Assembly: GCA_947456005.1 (NCBI GenBank)
Contig: CANGRP010000083.1
Span: 1-9,570 of the forward strand
Reading direction: 5' to 3'
Source: Caulobacteraceae bacterium
Lineage (GTDB): Bacteria > Pseudomonadota > Alphaproteobacteria > Caulobacterales > Caulobacteraceae
DNA length: 9,570 nucleotides
This document shows positions 6,295 through 9,570 of this stretch, one piece after another (the first letter of the stretch is position 1; each line of letters opens with the position of its first letter). Below the pieces are notes generated by a model. The model did no database searches, was not told the DNA's origin, and saw nothing but the letters and a program-made list of their open reading frames with translations. The position numbers and the translations under genes were made by a program.

Positions 6295-6912
6295 TCACGC
6301 TGGATCGCCGGACCTTCGGGGATCCAGCTTTTCAGCAGGCGCCAGGCGCATGACTTCGGCCTGGTAGCGTTCGTCCTCGCCAGCGGCGAGCAGGGGGGCG
6401 GCTTCGGCCACGGCCTCCAGCATGTCGGAGACCCAGCCGGTCTCGGTCTTGTGGAAGTCGGACAGGACGTACCCGTGAACCCTGTCCTTGTGCCCCGGAT
6501 GCCCGACGCCGAGGCGCGCCCGGCGGAAGTCCGGCCCGACATGGGCCGATACGGACCGCACGCCGTTGTTTCCGGCAGCGCCGCCTCCGGTCTTCATCCG
6601 GAACCGGCCGGCGGCCAGGTCGATCTCGTCGTAGAAGAGCACCAGGTCGGCGGGGGTCAGCTTGAAGAATTTCAGCGCTGCAGCCACGGAGCGACCGCTC
6701 TCATTGTAGAAGGTTTGTGGCTTGAGGATCAGGGCCTTCATGGCCCCGGCCGGCGTGTCGATCACGCCCTCGCGGGCCAGGCCCTGGAAACGGCTGCGCT
6801 CCGGCCCAAAACCCCAGCGAGCGGCGATGGCGTCCACCGCACGGAAGCCAATGTTGTGCCGGTTGCCGGCGTAGGCCGGCCCCGGATTTCCCTGGCCGGC
6901 CAGAATCAGCAT
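6295..6912 (-). CDS. pth: Peptidyl-tRNA hydrolase
   Basis: Pth cleaves the ester bond of peptidyl-tRNAs released by stalled ribosomes, recycling tRNA in the cytoplasm. The 205-residue protein shows the family core: GNPGPAYAGNRHNIGF with the catalytic His19, KPQTFYNESG with Asn70, and FYDEIDL with Asp95. GVGHPGHKDRVHGYVL follows at 135-150. One conserved block differs from E. coli. The usual GGHGGHNG reads GGGAAGNNGVRS here (109-120), so the His equivalent to E. coli His113 is Asn115, while the adjacent Asn (Asn116) is kept. I recall the same change in Caulobacter Pth, so it is probably a lineage trait rather than damage. The C terminus is longer and Pro/Arg-rich. The gene starts 16 bases after rplY, so the two are very likely co-transcribed. 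Confidence 0.96.
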   Translation of the reverse strand: MLILAGQGNPGPAYAGNRHNIGFRAVDAIAARWGFGPERSRFQGLAREGVIDTPAGAMKALILKPQTFYNESGRSVAAALKFFKLTPADLVLFYDEIDLAAGRFRMKTGGGAAGNNGVRSVSAHVGPDFRRARLGVGHPGHKDRVHGYVLSDFHKTETGWVSDMLEAVAEAAPLLAAGEDERYQAEVMRLAPAEKLDPRRSGDPA

Positions 6913-6928
6913 TGGTCGGCGTCAGGCC

Positions 6929-7528
6929 CTAGGCCTCGGCGCCTTCCGCGTTAGCGGCGGAAGCGGCTGCGGCCGAACCGGCCACAGTGGCCACCACCAC
7001 GTCGCCAGAGGCGCTCGCCGTGGCGCCTGCGGGCAGCTTCAGCGAGCTGATGCGGATGGTCTCGCCGATATCCAGCCCCGTCAGATCGTGGACGATTTCT
7101 TCCGGAATGTGGTCGGCCGGGCAGTTCAGCTCGATCTCGTGCAGGACGACGTTGAGCGTGCCGCCGCGCTTCAGGCCCGGCGAGGCCTCCTGGTTGCGGA
7201 AGTGCACGGGCACGGCGATCCGGATCTGCTGGTGCTCATCGACGCGGTAGAGATCGAAGTGCCAGGGCTCGTCGGTCACCGGATGCATGTCCACGACCTT
7301 GGCGATGACCGGCTGGGTCTCCTCACCGTGCTTGAGCGTCACCAGGTGACCGAGCAGCTTCCCGGTGTAGAGCGCCTTGCGGAACTCGTTGGACTTCACC
7401 GCGATGGCCACGGGGTCCTTGGCGCCGCCGTACAGGACGCCGGGGACCTTGCCCTCGCGACGGGTGGCTCGGGCGCCGCCCGTTCCCGTGCGCTCGCGGA
7501 CTTCGACGTTCAGAATGATATCGGCCAT
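6929..7528 (-). CDS. rplY: 50S ribosomal protein L25, long CTC/TL5 form
   Basis: L25 binds 5S rRNA in the large ribosomal subunit. This 199-residue protein is the long CTC form. An L25-like RNA-binding beta-barrel covers about residues 1-93, with RATRREGKVPGVLYGG near the start and HPVTDEPWHFDLYRVD at its end. A second TL5-type beta domain follows (about 98-180), including DHIPEEIVHDLTGLDIGETI. The end (AAAASAANAEGAEA) is an Ala/Glu-rich tail that looks disordered. The ATG at 7528 has GAGG (7539-7536) spaced 7 bases away, and the N terminus ADIILNVEVRERTGTGGAR matches the family. It is followed after 16 bases by pth. Upstream is a 131-base leader or intergenic stretch with a candidate promoter and two strong dyads. 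Confidence 0.97.
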   Translation of the reverse strand: MADIILNVEVRERTGTGGARATRREGKVPGVLYGGAKDPVAIAVKSNEFRKALYTGKLLGHLVTLKHGEETQPVIAKVVDMHPVTDEPWHFDLYRVDEHQQIRIAVPVHFRNQEASPGLKRGGTLNVVLHEIELNCPADHIPEEIVHDLTGLDIGETIRISSLKLPAGATASASGDVVVATVAGSAAAASAANAEGAEA

Positions 7529-7550
7529 GGCCCTGCCTCGAAACGAAACC

Positions 7551-7571
7551 GCCGCGCGGACGCCGCGCGGC
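7551..7571 (-). promoter_or_regulatory. Strong GC hairpin in the rplY leader (8-base arms)
   Basis: GCCGCGCG-GACGC-CGCGCGGC is a perfect 8-base-pair dyad with a 5-base loop, ending 22 bases before the rplY start. On the minus strand it is followed by GGTTTCGTTTCG, a broken T-rich run. It could be a weak terminator for the upstream lipoprotein transcript or a leader structure near the rplY ribosome-binding site. The sequence does not decide between these. Confidence 0.45.
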
Positions 7572-7577
7572 GACGGA

Positions 7578-7593
7578 CGACCCGAAGGGGTCG
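7578..7593 (-). promoter_or_regulatory. Second hairpin in the rplY leader (6-base arms)
   Basis: CGACCC-CTTC-GGGTCG on the minus strand forms a perfect 6-base-pair stem with a 4-base loop. It lies 6 bases upstream of the larger hairpin. If transcription starts from the candidate promoter at 7605-7633, this stem would be close to the 5' end of the mRNA, where it could stabilise the transcript or act in regulation. Confidence 0.35.
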
Positions 7594-7604
7594 AAGGGTG
7601 GGGC

Positions 7605-7633
7605 TAGATACACAAAACACCGGACCCTTGCAA
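7605..7633 (-). promoter_or_regulatory. Candidate sigma-70-type promoter for rplY-pth-ychF
   Basis: On the minus strand TTGCAA (7633-7628) and TATCTA (7610-7605) are separated by exactly 17 bases in a locally AT-richer patch. The matches to consensus are moderate (4 of 6 and 3 of 6). The site lies downstream of the lipoprotein stop and would drive rplY and the genes after it. This is inferred from pattern and spacing only. Confidence 0.35.
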
Positions 7634-7659
7634 CGCCCCTGCGCCCGCGTGCGCCTGAC

Positions 7660-8682
7660 CTATTTCTTCTTCGGTGCAACCCGGCGGGAGGGCGCCGGCA
7701 CAGGCTTGGGAGGGCGCACGGTCGGGACGAAGCGGGCCTCATAGGGCTCGGGCAGGCCCGAAGCCCGGATCACGCATCGGCCGCTGTCCATCATGATATG
7801 CTGCCCCAGGCAGAAGATGTCCTCGTAGTGGGGCTTCGACACCGCCAGGCACTGGTTCAGGTTGAGCTTGGTCATGCGGGCACAGCTGCCGATGTTCGGA
7901 TCCTGCATGACTGCGCTGACGGTTTCGTTGCGGAGCGTCCCGGCCTGGCCGAGCACGGCCATCGCCGCCACGGCCACGGACCTGACAACAGTCTGGGTGT
8001 AGGGCGGCGAAACCGGGCCGCCGGCCGGACGCCGGCCTGCGGCGTGCGCCCTCAGGTCGGTTTCACCGAGGTCGCTGTCGAACTGGACGGCGGAAAGGGA
8101 CTTGGCGTTCGCCAGGCGGCCGGTCCGGTTGGCGACATCCGCCTTGGACCAGGCCTGCCTCTGGACGTCGTAAGCGGCCTGCTTCACGGCCTTGCCGGCG
8201 TCGTAGAGGCGCTGGCCGTCTTCGGCGAGGACCAGGGCGACCCGGTTGGCCGCCGAGCCGGATCCGCTGATGGCCAGGACATTGTAGGGATTCGCCGCCA
8301 GGCTATCGGCAAGCTGCTGGCGCTGGACCTCGCCGATCGCCTGGGCCCGGACGCCGGCGACAAAGGCGGGGTCCTCGAGGGCGACGATGGCGCCGTAGCT
8401 GATAAGCCCCTGCATGATCTGACCGGACTCAATGGCGCTGCCGGCCTCGACGGACTTCGCCACCATGGCGCCGTCCACGAAGGCCGGAGAGATGGAGGAG
8501 GCGCGGTCGATGAAGTTCCTGTAGGCGCCCGCCTGGTCCACGATCCGGGCGCCGAGGGTGATCTCCGGCGGCTTGCTCGGGGCGATGGTCGGGGCCGTCC
8601 TCTCGGGCCCGCAGGCGGCAAGAGACAGACCGGCCAAGGCCAGGGCGGCCAGTCGGGATCGGTTGGAAATCATTCGGAACAT
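7660..8682 (-). CDS. Unrecognised lipoprotein with four C-terminal cysteines
   Basis: I do not recognise the family of this 340-residue protein. The N terminus is a lipoprotein signal: NRSR, then a hydrophobic stretch, then the lipobox LAAC with Cys24 as the lipidated residue. Residues GP follow, with no Asp at +2, so outer-membrane sorting is likely. The mature protein begins with a Pro-rich linker (25-40). An Ala-rich, mainly helical body follows (about 45-260). A C-terminal part contains four cysteines (267, 278, 291, 303) that could form two disulfides in the periplasm. The tail is Pro/Lys/Arg-rich and ends in PKKK. The ATG at 8682 is supported by GGGGAG (8697-8692) at 9 bases; an ATG at 8673 is less well placed. 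Codon use and GC bias match the neighbours, so it is not obviously acquired. It lies between prs and rplY, with its own candidate promoter. Confidence 0.85.
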   Translation of the reverse strand: MFRMISNRSRLAALALAGLSLAACGPERTAPTIAPSKPPEITLGARIVDQAGAYRNFIDRASSISPAFVDGAMVAKSVEAGSAIESGQIMQGLISYGAIVALEDPAFVAGVRAQAIGEVQRQQLADSLAANPYNVLAISGSGSAANRVALVLAEDGQRLYDAGKAVKQAAYDVQRQAWSKADVANRTGRLANAKSLSAVQFDSDLGETDLRAHAAGRRPAGGPVSPPYTQTVVRSVAVAAMAVLGQAGTLRNETVSAVMQDPNIGSCARMTKLNLNQCLAVSKPHYEDIFCLGQHIMMDSGRCVIRASGLPEPYEARFVPTVRPPKPVPAPSRRVAPKKK

Positions 8683-8733
8683 GAGATGGCGCTCCCCGGA
8701 GCTCCCGCGGCGGGTCTTGCGGATGTCGGGGGG

Positions 8734-8762
8734 ATTATCTCCTGCTTCGAAGGGTCGGGCAA
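8734..8762 (-). promoter_or_regulatory. Candidate sigma-70-type promoter for the lipoprotein gene
   Basis: On the minus strand TTGCCC (8762-8757, 4 of 6 matches) and GATAAT (8739-8734, 5 of 6 matches) are separated by 17 bases. GATAAT is conspicuous in this GC-rich DNA. A start near 8727 would give a leader of about 45 bases ending in the GGGGAG ribosome-binding site. The -35 box overlaps the hairpin that follows the prs stop. Confidence 0.5.
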
Positions 8763-8770
8763 ACCCGACC
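8753..8770 (-). terminator. Hairpin just after the prs stop codon, possible weak terminator
   Basis: GGTCGGG-TTTG-CCCGACC on the minus strand is a perfect 7-base-pair stem with a 4-base loop, starting 2 bases after the prs stop. It is followed by CTTCGAAG, not by a T run. It may therefore be a 3'-end stabilising stem, a factor-assisted stop or a weak terminator rather than a classic intrinsic one. Confidence 0.45.
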
Positions 8771-8772
8771 GC

Positions 8773-9570
<798 letters not shown>

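Noticed and set aside
5112..6353. Plus-strand open frame of 413 codons opposite ychF
   Set aside because: It starts inside the petC terminator and mirrors ychF codons. There is no ribosome-binding site or recognisable domain.
7088..7744. Plus-strand open frame opposite rplY
   Set aside because: It is a shadow of rplY codons with no ribosome-binding site. It runs through the rplY leader and the end of the lipoprotein gene.

Overview
The window is a chromosomal segment from a GC-rich alphaproteobacterium. Protein resemblances point to the Caulobacterales, with Caulobacter or Phenylobacterium as the closest guess. The supporting evidence is a three-gene petABC operon encoding cytochrome bc1 with separate b and c1 polypeptides, a CTC-type ribosomal protein L25 with an Ala-rich tail, and a Pth active-site variant that I recall from Caulobacter. 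The genus is inferred from memory of homologues, not from a search.

Layout. Positions 1-800 (+) hold the last codons of an unidentified gene, coupled by a TTGA overlap to a class I glutamine amidotransferase-like gene. Positions 801-2148 (-) hold trmL (tRNA 2'-O-methyltransferase) followed by hemF (oxygen-dependent coproporphyrinogen III oxidase), overlapping by 8 bases. About 200 bases separate trmL from the divergent petA-petB-petC operon (2348-5075, +), which encodes the Rieske protein, cytochrome b and cytochrome c1. An intrinsic terminator at 5101-5131 lies between petC and the convergent gene ychF. From 9570 down to 5139 the minus strand reads prs (5' end outside the window), an unrecognised lipoprotein gene, rplY, pth and ychF. 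No stretch longer than 300 bases lacks a gene.

How the genes relate. hemF supplies protoporphyrinogen for haem synthesis and sits divergently beside the haem-requiring bc1 operon, so haem supply and respiration are neighbours here. prs, rplY, pth and ychF form a widely conserved bacterial housekeeping cluster covering PRPP synthesis, 5S rRNA binding, peptidyl-tRNA recycling and a ribosome-associated ATPase. The unusual item is the lipoprotein gene placed between prs and rplY. It has its own plausible promoter, a lipobox and four C-terminal cysteines.

Overall this is an ordinary core-genome region. I see no mobile element, CRISPR array, tRNA, rRNA, phage gene or defence system, and no convincing new multi-gene system. 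The points most worth checking are the orphan lipoprotein, the hairpin-rich leader of rplY, the inverted repeats in the trmL/petA intergenic region and the active-site variation in Pth.
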